Shown here one piece after another: positions 35,547-45,134 of a DNA stretch of 64,000 nt. Within the stretch, counting starts at the first letter, position 1. Each line of letters begins with the position of its first letter. The position numbers and the translations under genes are program-made. The stretch is from Asaia sp003994335 (GTDB lineage Bacteria > Pseudomonadota > Alphaproteobacteria > Acetobacterales > Acetobacteraceae), in assembly GCF_037151175.1 (NCBI RefSeq), contig NZ_JBBCOR010000007.1, positions 62,001-126,000 on the forward strand, given 5' to 3'. The notes under the pieces are model-generated. The model saw nothing but the letters and a program-made list of their open reading frames with translations, searched no databases and was not told where the DNA came from.

Positions 35547-36209
35547 CTATTCCCTGCGGAGGACTTTATCGGTCACGAAGGAGGACAGCTTGCCTGCGAC
35601 GAAATCCTGTTTGAGCTGAACCTCGTCATATTCCTGTGCAACCCACTCCAGGAAGGGAATACGGCCCTCTGCCTGAGCTTGATAGCGCAGGACGAATGCA
35701 TCCAGAATCCCGGTGCGCGAGCGGTTGAAATGGCCGAAGCGCCAATGGAGCTGGCGAAGCGCCTGCGCCGCGCTCCCTCCTTCGAACAAAATCACCAATG
35801 CGGAGGCCAGCCCGGCCCGGTCCGCACCGGACTTGCAATGCATGAGCATGGGCTGCTCGATGTGGGTGTAGAGCCCGGCAAAACGCAGGATCCGGTCACG
35901 ATGAGGCGCACCCCGGCTCTCAAAGGCCATGTCGATATGGGTAAGGCCTATGGCTTCTGCCGCATGGCGTGAGAGGGCATCCGAGCCACAGCGGCGATGA
36001 CCGCGAAGATTGACGAGTGTTCTGAGCCCTAGCCGCTCTCTGAGCCGCGCGAGACGGGCTGGTGTCGGGTGGTTGCAGCGATAGACCTTGCCCGGAATGA
36101 CAGGGGCGAGGTTGGTCCAGGGCAGGCGAAAGATCGCATGATCGACGAACAGGCTGTCGATCCAGGCCTTTCTTCGGCCGCGAGGTGAGGCGAGCGATCC
36201 ATCGAACAC
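35547..36209 (-). CDS. Dual-specificity/tyrosine phosphatase-like protein
   Basis: Cys-based phosphatase, 220 aa. The P-loop HCKSGADRAGLAS carries the catalytic Cys and Arg (HCx5R). The N-terminal part shows VYRCNHPTPARLARLRERLG and LVNLRG, typical of this family. I chose GTG 36209 because an AAGGAG site stands eight bases upstream; a long open frame upstream runs antisense to the lipoprotein gene and is not likely coding. Substrate unknown. Confidence 0.85.
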   Translation of the reverse strand: MFDGSLASPRGRRKAWIDSLFVDHAIFRLPWTNLAPVIPGKVYRCNHPTPARLARLRERLGLRTLVNLRGHRRCGSDALSRHAAEAIGLTHIDMAFESRGAPHRDRILRFAGLYTHIEQPMLMHCKSGADRAGLASALVILFEGGSAAQALRQLHWRFGHFNRSRTGILDAFVLRYQAQAEGRIPFLEWVAQEYDEVQLKQDFVAGKLSSFVTDKVLRRE

Positions 36210-36302
36210 GCAGAGTTCTCCTTGAGACAATCCGCCCTGCCTGCCGCACGCACTTCCATCCGTCAATTGCCGGGTGCGAGCGAGGTTGATAGAACTTGTC
36301 TC

Positions 36303-36614
36303 ATGCGTCCAACCCCGCTCCTCATTTTCATGGCGGTACTCACCGGCTGCGCGGGGAATGGCTTTGGCCCACCCAAGCCCGATCTTGCGGTCAATGGTCC
36401 GCCAGGCCACCCGCCCGGTCGCCCCCCCCAGCGGGATCGCATGGCGCGCGCCTATGCGTCGCTGCCCGTAGCAATTCCGGGTATGGATGGGCAGTCGGGA
36501 CCGCCCATGCTGCCAGGCCTCGCGACTGAGACAGTCACCAGCGAGGTCAAGCCGCAATATGCGGTGCCGGACGCCGAAGTTTCCTATGGCAAGAGGGATG
36601 CTGGTCATGAGTGA
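36303..36614 (+). CDS. Small lipoprotein, uncharacterised
   Basis: 103 aa. The start MRPTPLLIFMAVLTGC is a lipoprotein signal with the lipobox LTGC, so it would be lipid-anchored after the Cys. The mature part is Pro/Gly-rich and low in hydrophobic residues; I recognise no family. It overlaps the methyltransferase start by eight bases and lies divergent from the phosphatase. Confidence 0.75.
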   Translation: MRPTPLLIFMAVLTGCAGNGFGPPKPDLAVNGPPGHPPGRPPQRDRMARAYASLPVAIPGMDGQSGPPMLPGLATETVTSEVKPQYAVPDAEVSYGKRDAGHE

Positions 36615-37353
36615 GTTCGTTACCCGCCAATACAGCGATCGCGCGCAGGATTACGTTCAGAGCGCGACGCATGCTCAGGGTGAGGATCTCGACCGGCTCA
36701 AGATGCTTCTCGAATCTGAAGCACCATTCTGCGCGCTCGATCTCGGTTGCGGCGGGGGACATGTAAGCTATGCATTGGCTGCCTGCGCGACGCAGGTCGT
36801 CGCCTGTGATCCGACCCGGACCATGGCGATTGCCGTGAAGACGGAGGCTGCGACACGTAGCCTCGCATCCATTCGTCCGGTTTGCGGTTTTGCTGAAGCA
36901 CTCCCCTTTGCCGACCATGCCTTCGACGCCGTTGTGAGTCGCTACAGCGCCCATCACTGGGGGGATTTGGCCTGCGGACTGGCGGAGGCGAGACGTGTCC
37001 TACGTCCTCAGGGCGTGGGGGTCTTCATCGACACGGTGGCACCGCCCGGGGCGATGGAAGACTCGGTCCTGCAAGCCATCGAGACCCTGCGCGACCCGTC
37101 CCATATGCGCAATTATCGCGTGGATGAGTGGCGTCTGGCACTGGCGAAGGCGGGATTCACCGTGGAAGCGCAGGAGGCTTTTCGTCTGCGGCTGGATTTC
37201 AGGAGCTGGGTTGCGCGGACACGCACGCCGGACCTGCATCGGCAGGCCATCCTCTCCCTGCAGCAGGCAACGAGCCCGTCGGTCCGCGAGGTCTTCGAGA
37301 TCGCTGAAGACGGAAGCTTCACGATCGACACAGCATTTTTTGTCGTGCGCTAG
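36607..37353 (+). CDS. Class I SAM-dependent methyltransferase
   Basis: 248 aa; SAM-binding motif I ALDLGCGGGHVSYALA, then VVACDPTR, and motif with FAEALPFADHAFDAVVSR. The overall pattern is UbiE/BioC-like, and the substrate cannot be named. It overlaps the lipoprotein gene, so they are co-transcribed. Confidence 0.88.
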   Translation: MSEFVTRQYSDRAQDYVQSATHAQGEDLDRLKMLLESEAPFCALDLGCGGGHVSYALAACATQVVACDPTRTMAIAVKTEAATRSLASIRPVCGFAEALPFADHAFDAVVSRYSAHHWGDLACGLAEARRVLRPQGVGVFIDTVAPPGAMEDSVLQAIETLRDPSHMRNYRVDEWRLALAKAGFTVEAQEAFRLRLDFRSWVARTRTPDLHRQAILSLQQATSPSVREVFEIAEDGSFTIDTAFFVVR

Positions 37354-37489
37354 ATCAGGGAATGGTCCCTGATCCTGCGTGAGGCCATTTCGTTGATCGG
37401 GATGCGACCGTGGCGATGGGGATCTGGCCTGTGCACGGCAAGATACCGCTCTTGAGGTGTGGTGCGCGTGCGGAACTGGGCTTTTTGTC

Positions 37490-37669
37490 TCAGGCGGAAA
37501 GGCGGCGCGCTTCTTCCGGCAGCATGACCGGAATACCGTCACGCACGGGATAGGCCAGCCCGGCTCCTTTGCTGACGAGCTCTTGGGCTTCGCGGTCATA
37601 AGTGAGCGCTTCCTTGGTAACGGGGCAAACGAGCATCGAGAGAAGACGCGGGTCGAGATCCTGGGCCAT
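37490..37669 (-). CDS. Trm112/UPF0434 family small protein
   Basis: 59 aa, MAQDLDPRLLSMLVCPVTK, with YPVRDGIPVMLPEEARRL near the end, both hallmarks of the YcaR/Trm112-like family. Such proteins act as small partners of methyltransferases in eukaryotes and archaea; the bacterial role is unclear. Only one of the usual Cys residues is present. Confidence 0.9.
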   Translation of the reverse strand: MAQDLDPRLLSMLVCPVTKEALTYDREAQELVSKGAGLAYPVRDGIPVMLPEEARRLSA

Positions 37670-37772
37670 GCGTGAATTCCTGACTGAAAAAAGGAGGAAG
37701 GGCGGCATAACATGGTAATCCGCCCTGGAAAGATGGGAAGGCAGGGAGCGGAGTAGCCCCCTGCCAGGGCGT

Positions 37773-38729
37773 TCAGGAGAACAGAAGGGCGGAGAGCTTG
37801 CGTCGCGCAGGCAGCGTGGCCGGGTCTGTGTTGCCCCAGGCTTCGAAGAAGCGCAGCAATTCGGCCTTGGCCGCACCTTCATTCCAGTCGCGATCCTGTT
37901 TGATGATCGAGAGAAGGGTATCGGCGGCCTCAGTTTTCTCCCCTGCGCCGTTGAGCGCTCCGGCAAGCTGGAAGCGTAACGCCAGATCTTCGGGGGCCTG
38001 AGCGCATTCGGCGCGCAAGCCGTCGAGGGCAGACGCCGCCTGACGGCTCTCCTTATGTAGAGCGAGTGCGGAACGCGCGCCCGAGATGGCCGGATGCTCG
38101 GTCAGCTTGGGCGGTACCTGGCTCAGGGCTTCATCGGCACCTTCATCATCATCGAGCGCAATCAGGGCACGGATCATGCCCCCCCAGCCTTCGGCGTTTT
38201 CCGGCTCGATCTCAAGCAGCGAGGCATAGAGGCTTGCAGCTTCTGCGGCCTGACCATCCTGAAGCGCCGTAGCGGCGGCGGAGAGCAATTCAGCGCTCGG
38301 CAGGCTCGCGCCGGTCGCCTTGACGACTTGCTCGATGAAGCGACGCACTTCGCTCTCGGGCTGGGCACCCTGCATGATGTCCATGATCTGCCCCTTATAA
38401 AAGGCAGCGACGAGGGGAATGGACTGGATAGGCAAACCGATCTGCGCCAGCTGGGCAGCAAGGGCCGCATTGGCCTCGACATCCACCTTGACCAGTTTCA
38501 CCCGTCCGCCGGCCGCCGTGACAGCGCGCTCAAGTATCGGGGTGAGCTGCTTGCATGGGCCACACCAGGGTGCCCAGAAATCGACGAGAACCGGAATCTG
38601 GCGGCTGGCCTCAAGCACCTCCGGCATGAAGCTGCGCTGATCAGCATCGACAATCATGGCGCCGGCGGCGGGAGGAGCGAATTGTCCCTCCTGTTTTGGT
38701 GAGGGGCTCTGTCCGATGATGTAATCCAT
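37773..38729 (-). CDS. cnoX: Thioredoxin-TPR co-chaperone CnoX (YbbN)
   Basis: 318 aa: an N-terminal thioredoxin fold (about residues 25-135) with the redox motif WAPWCGPCKQL, then a C-terminal helical TPR-like domain (EPENAEGWGGMIRALIALDDDEGADEAL). The family protects proteins under oxidative stress and hands them to DnaK/GroEL. Here the full CGPC motif is kept, whereas E. coli CnoX has lost it, so it may also have reductase activity, as reported for some alphaproteobacterial forms. Confidence 0.92.
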   Translation of the reverse strand: MDYIIGQSPSPKQEGQFAPPAAGAMIVDADQRSFMPEVLEASRQIPVLVDFWAPWCGPCKQLTPILERAVTAAGGRVKLVKVDVEANAALAAQLAQIGLPIQSIPLVAAFYKGQIMDIMQGAQPESEVRRFIEQVVKATGASLPSAELLSAAATALQDGQAAEAASLYASLLEIEPENAEGWGGMIRALIALDDDEGADEALSQVPPKLTEHPAISGARSALALHKESRQAASALDGLRAECAQAPEDLALRFQLAGALNGAGEKTEAADTLLSIIKQDRDWNEGAAKAELLRFFEAWGNTDPATLPARRKLSALLFS

Positions 38730-38923
38730 GGTGTCTCTCTGTTCCGGAGCTGCGGCCGCGCTGAGCAGAACCGCCTTTCAAACATGGCTACAAGATTGTT
38801 CTGAAGCTATTCGGAAGCAAGCCCGGCGGAGAGCTCTCGGAGTAAAGTGAAAAAAAACGCCTTTTTTCAAAAAACCCCCTTGCGCCCCATCGCTGCAGGC
38901 AGTATTCACCCGTCCAACGGAAC

Positions 38924-38998
38924 GCGGGCGTAGCTCAGGGGTAGAGCACAACCTTGCCAAGGTTGGGGTCGTGGGTTCGAATCCCATCGCCCGCTCCA
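38924..38998 (+). tRNA. tRNA-Gly (GCC)
   Basis: Complete cloverleaf of 75 bases with CCA encoded. Acceptor GCGGGCG pairs with CGCCCGC, the anticodon loop holds GCC, and the T arm is GTGGGTTCGAATCCCAT. A T/A-rich hairpin precedes it at about 38848-38872. Confidence 0.97.
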
Positions 38999-39235
38999 GA
39001 CTTCTTCTTCAAAAGTCTGGAGCGTCGCTTCCAAAATCACCATCACAATACAATCTGTATTTTGGTCGCCAAGATTTATTCTTTGTTCACAACTCCGTGA
39101 CCAGAGGGTGCTTTGACGCTTGCGTATCAAGGTTTCTGACTTTGTGTTCAAGAAAAACCTGGCTCTGGAAGATTGCCTTCCTGAAATAAGGTTTTAAACC
39201 GTCGCTAGGTAACAATAAAATAATGCGACCGGATT

Positions 39236-40252
39236 TTGAGACAGTATCATTCCTTTGCAGGACGACTTCGTCCGATCTTGATCAGGATTTCCCAATTCGC
39301 TGCTGCAGCAATTGCGTTCTGTTCGGTCACTACGGTGCGGGCCTCGGATGCTGAGCCTCAACCAAAGCGCGAGCAATGGTATACCGGGTCGCTTATTTCA
39401 CCATCCGGTCCTCAGTTCAAGGCTGGGGTGCTCGGCATAGAGCCCTATCTGACGTATAATCAGGCAGTCGATTATCTTGGTTCAAATGGCGCGAGCATGC
39501 CCATGGAATCAGGGCAGCGTACCGTCAGTAATTCGACCATGGTCAAATACGGTCTGACCGATAATGTCAGTATCCAGATATTTCCGGCGATCAGCTATGG
39601 CTGGAAGCGTCACGACGGCAGCACGAGCGGCCTGAAATTCGGCGATCTTCCAGTCGATTTCCTCTGGCGCTTCCTCGATCCGAATCCCAAGCGCTATATC
39701 CCCTCGCTCAGTCTTTTCGCCGGCATGCTCATGCCGACCGGTGATTACACTAATCTAGGGCGGAGTCAGGACGGGGTCGGAAACGGGGCCTATGTGTTCC
39801 GTACGGCGCTGGTCGAGCAATCCACCTATGAGCTGCCTCATGACTACACCTTCCGTCTGCGTATGTGGGCAACCTTCCGTCGCGCCGTCAGCTCGGCACG
39901 CCTCAATGATCTGACGAGCTATGGTACGACCAAAGGCTTCGTCGGCAAGGGGCGACCGGGGATGAGCGGTCAGGCCGGAGCGTCATTCGAATTCGGGTTC
40001 AATCAGCGTCTCGTTCTTGCAGTCGATCTGCTGCGCGACTGGGCCAATGGTGCCCGCGTATGGGGGACTGAGGGCTCGGGGCGTCGTATCGACCGCGTCA
40101 GCGGGTCTTCCGGCGACTGGATGGTCGCGCCCGCCCTCGAATATAGCTGGTCCCCCCGCTTCGGTGTGGTTGCCGGCGCTTCCACTTTCTTTGCTGGTCA
40201 TAATACCAGCCTCAATGTCGCTCCGCAGATCGCGGTCAACATGATGTTCTGA
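39236..40252 (+). CDS. Outer-membrane beta-barrel protein, transporter-like
   Basis: About 338 aa, with a hydrophobic N-terminus (ISQFAAAAIAFCSVTTVRA) likely serving as signal peptide. The mature part is made of alternating beta-strands with aromatic ends (YLTYNQAVDYLG, VSIQIFPAISYGWKR, LPVDFLWRFLD, FEFGFNQRLVLAVDLLRDW) and ends in a terminal Phe, the mark of an outer-membrane barrel. It looks like the 'phenol MetA-pathway' porin-like family. TTG 39236 is the start I can support; no in-frame ATG precedes the signal. Confidence 0.78.
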   Translation: MRQYHSFAGRLRPILIRISQFAAAAIAFCSVTTVRASDAEPQPKREQWYTGSLISPSGPQFKAGVLGIEPYLTYNQAVDYLGSNGASMPMESGQRTVSNSTMVKYGLTDNVSIQIFPAISYGWKRHDGSTSGLKFGDLPVDFLWRFLDPNPKRYIPSLSLFAGMLMPTGDYTNLGRSQDGVGNGAYVFRTALVEQSTYELPHDYTFRLRMWATFRRAVSSARLNDLTSYGTTKGFVGKGRPGMSGQAGASFEFGFNQRLVLAVDLLRDWANGARVWGTEGSGRRIDRVSGSSGDWMVAPALEYSWSPRFGVVAGASTFFAGHNTSLNVAPQIAVNMMF

Positions 40253-40347
40253 GCTTTTCCTGCGCCCGGAAAAGCTATAGCGGGCTTGCCTTGCGCCGGG
40301 CGTGGCGTCACGCTGTTCACCAATCGGAATTTGGGGAACACGGCACC

Positions 40348-41796
40348 ATGGCAGAAGACGGCCAGTCTCGCACTCTGCATCGTCAGCTTGGGCCGTTTGG
40401 CCTGCTGATGATGGGTATCGGCAGCGTTGTCGGGGCGGGAATATATGTACTGCCTGGCATTGCCGCCGCGCATTACGCAGGCCCTGCCGTTTCGCTCGCC
40501 TTCGTCCTGGCCGCCATAGGATGTGGCTTTACGGGGGTGTGCTATGCCGAGCTGGCCTCAGCCCTGCCGGAAGCAATGGGAGGCGCCTATGGCTATGCTC
40601 GCGCCACATTGGGCGTTAGGCCGGCGTGGTGGGTGGCCTGGATGCTCGTTCTTGAGTATGCGCTGGCCGGCTCGGCCGTCTCAGTCGGGCTGACCGGCTA
40701 TCTCTCGGGGCTGCTGTCCTCCCTTGGCGTGACCTTGCCGGACAGTGTGACGGGCTCGACCGTCATCTGGAAGTCAGGCGGTTTTCATCTCGCACCGCAG
40801 ATCAATGCCGTGGCCCTGTTCCTGGTCCTCACCCTCGGGCTCATTCTTTCTCGCGGCATCAGGCAGGCAAGCTGGGCCAATAGCGGTTTCGTGCTGCTCA
40901 AGCTCGCTGTGCTGGTCGTGTTCGTCTGGGTGGGATGTCGCCACGTGAACACGGCTTTGTGGCATCCTTTCCTCCCGCCTTCCGAGGGGGGATTCTCGTT
41001 TGGATTAGCCGGGTTGCTCCGTGCCGTGGCGGTGGTTTCCTTTGCCTATCTCGGCTTTGACTCGATTTCGATCGCCGCTTCCGAGGCACGACATCCCGGG
41101 CGGGATGTACCGTTTGGCTTGATCGGCGCGTTGGCCATCAGCGCCGTTCTCTATGTCCTGGTCTCGCTGGTCATGACAGGGCTTGTGCCATTTCGTCAGC
41201 TCGATGTGGCCTCTCCGGTTGCTCTGGCTGTGCAGGCGCTTGCCATGCCTGTGCTTGGCGTGGTGTTGCAGTTCGGTTCCGTCATCGGGCTGGGCTCGGT
41301 GCTTTTCGTCAGTCTCTACGGGCAGTCGCGGCTATGCCATATCCTTGCGCATGACCGCCTGATCAGTGAACGGCTCAGTCTGGTCGATGCCCGGAGCGGC
41401 GCGCCTGTTCTGGCGATCGCCCTGACGACCGGGCTCACCGCCCTTACGGCGGCGCTTCTCCCCATCACCCTTCTGGCCGATCTGGTCAGTATTGGGACCA
41501 TGATCGGCTTCGTCGTGATCGCCGTGGCGGTCATGCGCCTGCGGGGGGAAACAGACCGTTCGCCCGCCAGATTTCGCGTCCCGCTTGGCGGAGTACGTTT
41601 TGGTACACTCTGGATCGGTGTGGTGCCGGTGCTGGCAATCGCAACCTGTGCAATCAATCTTGCGACGGTGCTGAGCGATCTCGTTGCACAAAGCCTGCGC
41701 GGCGACTGGATCCCGCTCGGTTTCCTCGCGTTGTATTGCGTCGCAGGTTGGGTGCTCGGAAGGCGCAGCCTCGCGCAGATGGATCATGCAGGATAA
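40348..41796 (+). CDS. APC-family amino-acid permease
   Basis: Inner-membrane transporter, 482 aa, with about 12-14 helices. The N-terminal GIGSVVGAGIYVLPGIAA with its substrate-binding Gly-rich stretch, FAYLGFDSISIAASEARHPGRDVP in helix six, and the end MRLRGETDRSPARFRVPLG are typical of cationic/general amino-acid permeases (YfnA/CAT type). Start chosen at ATG 40348 after GGGGAA. Substrate unknown. Confidence 0.92.
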   Translation: MAEDGQSRTLHRQLGPFGLLMMGIGSVVGAGIYVLPGIAAAHYAGPAVSLAFVLAAIGCGFTGVCYAELASALPEAMGGAYGYARATLGVRPAWWVAWMLVLEYALAGSAVSVGLTGYLSGLLSSLGVTLPDSVTGSTVIWKSGGFHLAPQINAVALFLVLTLGLILSRGIRQASWANSGFVLLKLAVLVVFVWVGCRHVNTALWHPFLPPSEGGFSFGLAGLLRAVAVVSFAYLGFDSISIAASEARHPGRDVPFGLIGALAISAVLYVLVSLVMTGLVPFRQLDVASPVALAVQALAMPVLGVVLQFGSVIGLGSVLFVSLYGQSRLCHILAHDRLISERLSLVDARSGAPVLAIALTTGLTALTAALLPITLLADLVSIGTMIGFVVIAVAVMRLRGETDRSPARFRVPLGGVRFGTLWIGVVPVLAIATCAINLATVLSDLVAQSLRGDWIPLGFLALYCVAGWVLGRRSLAQMDHAG

Positions 41797-41808
41797 CGGA
41801 GGGGGAAA

Positions 41809-41883
<75 letters not shown>

Positions 41884-41975
41884 GTCCTTGGCGCGGTGCT
41901 ATAGCCGAGACCGGGCGCGACTGCAACAGGCCAAACACCTATCTCTCGACGGAATCGTTCGCTACAACATGTTTC

Positions 41976-43451
41976 ATGTCTGATCGCTTCCATAAGCGTC
42001 TGTGGCGCAATGCCGTCACCATGACCTCCGCAGCGCCTCCCATGCCCACCCTCAAGGTGGTGGAGGGGTTGCGGGAATGTCCCGATTGCGGGCTCTTCCA
42101 GACCGTACCACGCCTGCAGCGTGGGCAAGTGGCGTATTGCCAACGTTGCGACGCGCAGCTTGCGCGACGGCGGCATACACCGCCCATCGCCGCGCCAACG
42201 GCCTTCTGCATCGCCTCGGCGGCGCTGTATCTGGCCTTGCTCCTCACCCATCTCCTCACCATCAACGTGCATGGGCGCGTCAATACGGTAACCATTCTGA
42301 CCGGTCCGATTGAACTCGGGCGGGAGGGGTTTGGCGAAATCGGTGTGATCGTGGGGTTGACTACTCTGGTCATGCCGGGCGTCGTAATCGCATTGATGGG
42401 GGCCATTCTCTACGGGGCCAGCCGGCGGCACATGCCGGATTGGGCACCGTGCCTCATGTCCTGGTACGAGCGCCTGCGCGAGTGGTCGATGATCGAGGTG
42501 TATATCCTCGGTGTTTTCGTGGCCTATACCAAGCTGATCGATCTGGCGATCGTCGATCTTCAGGCAGGTGTGTTTCTGATAGCGGCGCTCATGATTACCA
42601 TGGCGGCTACGGATTCGACGCTCGATGTCGAACGTATCTGGCATAATCGTGACATCCGCGAGGAGATGGAAGACGGTCAGGGCCGCATCCTCCCGGTCGA
42701 GCATCTGACGGCGACTGAAGAGTCCATGCCGCCCATCCAGCACATGCTTTCCTGCCACTCCTGCGGGTTGGTCATGGCCTTCGATCACGAAGTGCCGCGT
42801 GAGGGTGATATGGGCGATTGCCCGCGCTGCCATCAGATCCTGCGCCGGCGCAAGTCGAATAGTCTGACCAATGCGGCGGCCCTGCTCCTGGCGGGGATCA
42901 TCTGTTACATCCCGGCCAACCTTCTGCCAGTGATGACCTACACCAAGATGGGTCAACCCGACACGAGCACCATCATTCATGGCGTGATCGAGCTGTGGCA
43001 GTCCAATCTCATCCCCCTGGCCCTTCTGGTGCTCTTCGCGTCCATCACCGTTCCGGTGCTCAAGATCGTCTCCCTGGCGCTCATGGTACTGGGCACATGG
43101 CGCAAGCAAAAGCGCGGCCTGCGGCAGCTCACCAAATTGTATCGCCTGATCGATATCATCGGACGTTGGTCGATGATCGACGTTTTCATGATCTCAATTC
43201 TTGTTGCGATCGTTCATTTTAACTTTCTCGCCAATGTTTTGGCGGACCCGGGTGTGGTTTTCTTCACCATCGTCGTCATCGTGACGATCTTTGCGGTGCA
43301 TAGCTTCGACCCGCGTAGCATGTGGGACGCCGCCGGGGAGAACGGTCCGGTACCGGCCCCCGACGAGGCGAGACAAAATTCCGACCAAGGAGGGATCTCC
43401 GAGGCCGGTCATCCCTTTCCTCCTCACGATATGGAGCCTGAGCGCGCGTGA
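41976..43451 (+). CDS. pqiA: PqiA-like membrane protein
   Basis: Paraquat-inducible protein A family, 491 aa, two tandem halves, each with a zinc-ribbon (CPDCG...CQRC and CHSCG...CPRC) followed by four helices. With PqiB and PqiC it forms a lipid-transport route between inner and outer membranes. It overlaps pqiB (GTGA). Confidence 0.93.
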   Translation: MSDRFHKRLWRNAVTMTSAAPPMPTLKVVEGLRECPDCGLFQTVPRLQRGQVAYCQRCDAQLARRRHTPPIAAPTAFCIASAALYLALLLTHLLTINVHGRVNTVTILTGPIELGREGFGEIGVIVGLTTLVMPGVVIALMGAILYGASRRHMPDWAPCLMSWYERLREWSMIEVYILGVFVAYTKLIDLAIVDLQAGVFLIAALMITMAATDSTLDVERIWHNRDIREEMEDGQGRILPVEHLTATEESMPPIQHMLSCHSCGLVMAFDHEVPREGDMGDCPRCHQILRRRKSNSLTNAAALLLAGIICYIPANLLPVMTYTKMGQPDTSTIIHGVIELWQSNLIPLALLVLFASITVPVLKIVSLALMVLGTWRKQKRGLRQLTKLYRLIDIIGRWSMIDVFMISILVAIVHFNFLANVLADPGVVFFTIVVIVTIFAVHSFDPRSMWDAAGENGPVPAPDEARQNSDQGGISEAGHPFPPHDMEPERA

Positions 43452-45133
43452 GCGACCAAAACGACCAATCCCCGCAGCAGACACCCGCCCCCAAAAAGGC
43501 CGGGGTCAGAAAAACACGTTTTTCGATCGTCTGGCTGATACCGATCATCGCCATCGTGATCGCGGGGTGGCTCGCTTGGCGCAGCTTCGCCAATCGCGGG
43601 CCGGATATCACCATCACCTTCGATACGGCGTCCGGCCTGACGGCTGGCCAGACTCAGGTGAAGAACAAGGCCGTGACGCTCGGGACAGTGCAGGATATCA
43701 GCCTGACCCCTGATATGCGCCGCGTCATCGTTCATGTGCGCATGAACGGAGATACCGAAGATATCCTTACCGACCATACCCGGTTCTGGGTCGTACGGCC
43801 GCGTATCAACGGGGCCAGTATCACGGGGCTCGAAACCCTGCTTTCAGGGGCCTATATCGCGATCGACCCTGGCGAGAAGGGAGGGCGTTACGAAAGTAAT
43901 TTCACCGGGCTCGAGGCCGCGCCAGGTGTGCGCTCCGATCAGCCCGGCTCAACCTTCATGCTGGTCACGCCCACTCTTGGGTCGATCGGCGAGGGGGCTC
44001 CAGTATTTTTCCGAGATATGTCGGTGGGTGAGGTGCTGGGCTATACCATGCCACCCGGGGGCGAGGGGCCGATCATGGTCCAGGTCTTCGTGAAGTCGCC
44101 CTATGATCACTATCTGCGCACCGATACGCGCTTCTGGAACGTGTCTGGCGTTCAGGTCGGGCTCGGCGCTGGCGGTCTCAAGGTTCAGCTGACCTCATTG
44201 CAGGCGCTGCTTTCGGGCGGTGTTGCTTTTGGTCTGCCGACGCGTCGTCTCAAGGTGGATGCGCCTCAGGCTCCGGCGAATTCTGTCTTCCGCCTTTATG
44301 CCAGCCAGGCCGAGGCCGATAATGCGCGCTACCATCAGCGCGTGAAGGCGGCCACCTATATCGACAGCTCGGTCAAGGGGCTGACGACAGGGGCGACGGT
44401 CAGCATGTTCGGCATTCAGGTTGGTAGCGTGACCGATGTCTCGCTCAAGGTGAACGAGCAGGATGCCTCGGCGCGGGTCCGTGTCGAAATGGAGCTCGAG
44501 CCGGAGCGCGTGCTGAACTCGGAAGAATCCTCACGTGATTCGCAGCACAAGCTTCTGGCGGCCTTTGTGGCCAAGGGGATGCGGGCCTCGGTCGAGAGCG
44601 CGAGCTTCCTGACCGGCGAGTCCATGATCGGCCTGCAATTCGTCAAGAATGCCAAGCCGGCGACAATCACCTATGAAGATGGTGTGGCTATCATTCCGAG
44701 CCAGCCTGGCGGAATCGACGGCATCATGGCCTCGGCTGCGACGACGATGGACAAGGTGGCGGCCATGCCGCTGACCCAGATTGGCGAGCACCTGAACGAT
44801 CTTCTGGCCCATGCCGATCAGCGCCTGGCCAGCCCCGAGGTCAAGCAGTCGATAGTCGCCCTGCGCGATTCGTTGCGGCATATCTCCGAGCTGACCCAGA
44901 ACGCCAATGAGGGCATGAAGCCGTTCCTCAAGAAACTGCCTGCCATGAGCGATGCGCTGCAGGGAACGCTGAAGAATGCCCAGGTGGTCCTGGCCAGCTA
45001 TGGCGGCGATACGGATTTCCATCGCGATCTGCAGGCGATGATCACACAGCTCAGTCAGGCTGCTCGCTCCATACGCTTCCTGACGGATTATCTGAACCAC
45101 CACCCCTCGGCACTGATTACGGGACGCCATTGA
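43448..45133 (+). CDS. pqiB: PqiB-like MCE-domain protein
   Basis: 561 aa: one N-terminal helix (FSIVWLIPIIAIVIAGWLAW), then three MCE/MlaD domains (for example ITFDTASGLTAGQTQVKNKA, LGSIGEGAPVFFRDMSVGEV and GLTTGATVSMFGIQVGSV), then a long coiled C-terminus. MCE proteins form hexameric tunnels spanning the periplasm for lipids. GTG start overlapping the pqiA stop. Confidence 0.94.
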   Translation: MSDQNDQSPQQTPAPKKAGVRKTRFSIVWLIPIIAIVIAGWLAWRSFANRGPDITITFDTASGLTAGQTQVKNKAVTLGTVQDISLTPDMRRVIVHVRMNGDTEDILTDHTRFWVVRPRINGASITGLETLLSGAYIAIDPGEKGGRYESNFTGLEAAPGVRSDQPGSTFMLVTPTLGSIGEGAPVFFRDMSVGEVLGYTMPPGGEGPIMVQVFVKSPYDHYLRTDTRFWNVSGVQVGLGAGGLKVQLTSLQALLSGGVAFGLPTRRLKVDAPQAPANSVFRLYASQAEADNARYHQRVKAATYIDSSVKGLTTGATVSMFGIQVGSVTDVSLKVNEQDASARVRVEMELEPERVLNSEESSRDSQHKLLAAFVAKGMRASVESASFLTGESMIGLQFVKNAKPATITYEDGVAIIPSQPGGIDGIMASAATTMDKVAAMPLTQIGEHLNDLLAHADQRLASPEVKQSIVALRDSLRHISELTQNANEGMKPFLKKLPAMSDALQGTLKNAQVVLASYGGDTDFHRDLQAMITQLSQAARSIRFLTDYLNHHPSALITGRH

Positions 45134-45134
45134 C

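Noticed and set aside
35547..36608. Longer form of the phosphatase starting at 36608
   Set aside because: The extra 5' part is antisense to a lipoprotein gene with a good lipobox; the GTG at 36209 has an ideal AAGGAG site.
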